Under the pieces are notes generated by a model. That model saw nothing but the letters and a program-made list of their open reading frames with translations. It was not told the DNA's origin and ran no database searches. From assembly GCA_001805165.1 (NCBI GenBank), contig MHEI01000067.1, positions 6,127 through 20,037 on the forward strand: a stretch of DNA of 13,911 nucleotides, written 5' to 3'. The translations under genes and the position numbers were made by a program. This document shows, piece by piece, positions 12,548 to 13,911 of the stretch (position 1 is the first letter of the stretch; each line of letters starts with the position of its first letter). The stretch comes from Nitrospirae bacterium RBG_16_43_11 (GTDB lineage Bacteria; Nitrospirota; 9FT-COMBO-42-15; HDB-SIOI813).

Positions 12548-13720
12548 ATGAAATTACAGATTGAAAAAGGTGTTTTGTTGTTAGGGTTACAGAGGGTGCA
12601 GGGTATAATGGATAAAAGAAGCACCATCCCAATTCTGTCAAATATCCTTCTTGAGGGAAGGGCATCAACTTCTGACTCAAAACACTCTACCCTTGACATT
12701 GTAGCTACAGACCTTGAAATCGGGATGAGGGGGTCGTACCCGGCACAAATCCATGGAGACGGGGCAATTGCCGTTTCCGGCAGGAAACTTTATGATATAG
12801 TGAGGGAACTTCCTGATGGTAATATAGATATTTCTGTTGAGGATGGAAAGCTTCTGGAGATCAGGTCAGGTAAGAGTTTTTTTAAGATAGCAGGGTTTAA
12901 TAAAGAGGATTTCCCTTCGCTTCCTGAAGTGACTGAAGACCAGATGCTTGAGATCGAATCCCGGACATTCGGGGATATGATCAAAAAGACCATGTTTGCT
13001 GTAGCTGATGCTGATGCGCGGCATGTACTGAATGGCGCCTTGTTGGAAATTGAGAGCGCGGAAGGACAAAAGGCAAAAATACGCATGGTTGCTACAGACG
13101 GTCATCGTCTGGCCCTCTGTGAAAGGCAATTGGGGACAGAATTAAATTCTGTCCCCGCAAACGCCACGGCTGTCCCCAGGTCTCAAACCATTATACCCAA
13201 AAAGACATTATATGAAATGCGGCGGTTTTTAGATGTTAACGAGAAGATAAAAATAGGCATAGGGGAAAAACAGATATCTCTTAAAGGAGAGGATATATTT
13301 ATAACATCACGACTTATTGATGGTATCTATCCGAACTATAAACAGGTAATACCGAAGGGCGGGGATCAAACAATCGTGATTAACCGCTTAGTGTTTATGA
13401 ATGTAATAAAACGTGTTTCAGTGATGTCCCGTGAAAAGGTAAAGGCATTGTTAATTGAGTTCACAACTAATAATGCGATGTTAAAGGCAAGGGATCCGGA
13501 AATAGGCGAGGCAGTTGAGGATGTTGAAATTAAGTATGAAGGCAAGGGATTTACAATAGGCGTTAACTATCAGTACATCCTTGATGCCCTTGAGTCTATG
13601 CAGGATGAGAATGTTATCATTGATACACAAACCAGCCTGACCCCATGTATTATTAAACAGGAGACGGACCCTGACCATTTGTGCATAGTAATGCCAATGA
13701 GAATACAGGATATAGAGTAA
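12548..13720 (+). CDS. dnaN: DNA polymerase III beta subunit (sliding clamp)
   Basis: The 390 residues cover the three clamp domains. Recognisable parts are STIPILSNILLEG (25-37), TDLEIGMRG, GFNKEDFPSLP, RHVLNGALLE (158-167), VATDGHRLAL (181-190), LIDGIYPNYKQVIPK and the C-terminal clamp motif MPMRI. The clamp tethers polymerases and repair proteins to DNA. AAGGAAGGTGAT at 12533-12544 is a strong ribosome site for ATG 12548. The loop after TDGHRLALCERQ is longer than usual by roughly ten residues (about 195-212). Its DNA contains a perfect GGGGACAGAATT inverted repeat, so it looks like an in-frame insertion in a surface loop near the protein-binding cleft. Domain I also has a slightly long loop (GRASTSDSKHS). 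gyrB follows 17 nt downstream. Confidence 0.97.
   Translation: MKLQIEKGVLLLGLQRVQGIMDKRSTIPILSNILLEGRASTSDSKHSTLDIVATDLEIGMRGSYPAQIHGDGAIAVSGRKLYDIVRELPDGNIDISVEDGKLLEIRSGKSFFKIAGFNKEDFPSLPEVTEDQMLEIESRTFGDMIKKTMFAVADADARHVLNGALLEIESAEGQKAKIRMVATDGHRLALCERQLGTELNSVPANATAVPRSQTIIPKKTLYEMRRFLDVNEKIKIGIGEKQISLKGEDIFITSRLIDGIYPNYKQVIPKGGDQTIVINRLVFMNVIKRVSVMSREKVKALLIEFTTNNAMLKARDPEIGEAVEDVEIKYEGKGFTIGVNYQYILDALESMQDENVIIDTQTSLTPCIIKQETDPDHLCIVMPMRIQDIE
13132..13177. repeat. REP/MITE-like palindrome inside dnaN
   Basis: GGGGACAGAATT (13132-13143) and AATTCTGTCCCC (13145-13156) form a perfect 12-bp inverted repeat around one A. A further half-site CTGTCCCC lies at 13170-13177. Palindromes of GGGGACAG type are, as I recall, dispersed REP-like elements near IS200-like (REP-associated) transposases in many environmental genomes. 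Here the element is translated as part of the clamp and keeps the frame. No transposase lies nearby. Confidence 0.7.
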
Positions 13721-13737
13721 GGATTAAGCGAGGGAAC

Positions 13738-13911
13738 ATGGAAGAACAATATACCGCAGAAAACATACAAGTATTGGAAGGACTTGAGGCAGTAAGAAAA
13801 AGGCCTGCAATGTATATAGGTAACACCGGCACAGAAGGCCTCCATCACCTGGTATACGAGGTCGTTGACAACAGTGTAGATGAGGCGATGGGTTGATACT
13901 GCGATAACATC
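13738..13911 (+). CDS. gyrB: DNA gyrase subunit B, 5' part, with an in-frame TGA
   Basis: From ATG 13738 the protein reads MEEQYTAENIQVLEGLEAVR and continues with KRPAMYIG, GLHHLVYEVVDNSVDEAM. This is the N-terminal GHKL ATPase region of GyrB, with the VYEVVDNSVDEA segment carrying the ATP-binding Glu and Asn. The expected continuation is AGYCD-I, but the codons are ATG GGT TGA TAC TGC GAT AAC ATC, giving M-G-stop-Y-C-D-N-I. The TGA at 13894-13896 replaces a normally invariant Gly, and the same frame resumes correctly. The gene runs off the right edge 15 nt later. A sequencing or contig-end error is the likeliest cause; a true nonsense mutation or UGA readthrough is less likely. GAGG at 13730-13733 serves as ribosome site. 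A longer start at 13681 would overlap dnaN and adds non-homologous residues. Confidence 0.88.

Noticed and set aside
13681..13737. Longer gyrB start at 13681
   Set aside because: It would overlap the end of dnaN by 40 nt and add residues (MHSNANENTGY) unlike GyrB; ATG 13738 with GAGG upstream gives the typical N-terminus.
13894..13896. UGA reassigned to glycine (as in Absconditabacteria/Gracilibacteria)
   Set aside because: The ten complete genes, including the 1121-codon mfd, contain no in-frame TGA; a reassigned genome would use it often. The lineages with that code also lack LPS and SurA-type genes.

Overview
The window suggests a diderm (Gram-negative) bacterium of moderate to low GC. 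It encodes two enzymes of ADP-heptose (LPS inner core) synthesis, two SurA/PpiC-type periplasmic chaperones, a polysaccharide export protein and a full-length Mfd. Gene content and order would fit Nitrospirota or a deltaproteobacterial-type lineage, but nothing in the sequence fixes the phylum.

Layout. Positions 1-886 hold the 5' part of a minus-strand polysaccharide export gene (Poly_export plus SLBB) that runs off the left edge. It has a perfect-consensus sigma70 promoter on the minus strand (TTGACA, 17 nt, TATAAT at 1003-975). A tRNA-Arg(TCG) with encoded CCA lies divergently at 1035-1111. An extended -10 promoter then opens a tight plus-strand gene series: a 13-repeat TPR protein, a DHH/DHHA1 phosphoesterase with a degenerate Rossmann-like N-terminus, a short HPF, gmhA, a stand-alone rfaE2, mfd, a PpiC lipoprotein and a SurA-like protein. 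Gaps are 0 to 30 nt, with one 1-nt overlap, so this is probably one operon or a few nested ones.

At 10892-11177, between surA and dnaA, lies a strong candidate chromosomal origin. It has an all-A/T tandem repeat and palindrome (candidate unwinding element), five DnaA-trio-like triplets, two adjacent DnaA-box-like 9-mers, a sigma70-like dnaA promoter, and a near-perfect inverted repeat of two more DnaA-box-like 9-mers about 25 nt before the dnaA start. dnaA, dnaN and the first part of gyrB follow in the classical order.

How it fits together. The window combines the replication-initiation locus (oriC, dnaA, dnaN, gyrB) with an upstream block for envelope building (heptose, OM chaperones), transcription-coupled repair (Mfd), ribosome hibernation (HPF) and nucleotide or oligonucleotide turnover (DHH protein). 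The points most worth a second look are the oriC architecture with its variant DnaA box (TTATYAACA), a REP/MITE-like GGGGACAG palindrome read in frame inside dnaN, an in-frame TGA at a normally invariant glycine of gyrB close to the window end, and divergent promoters whose -35 boxes overlap on opposite strands.
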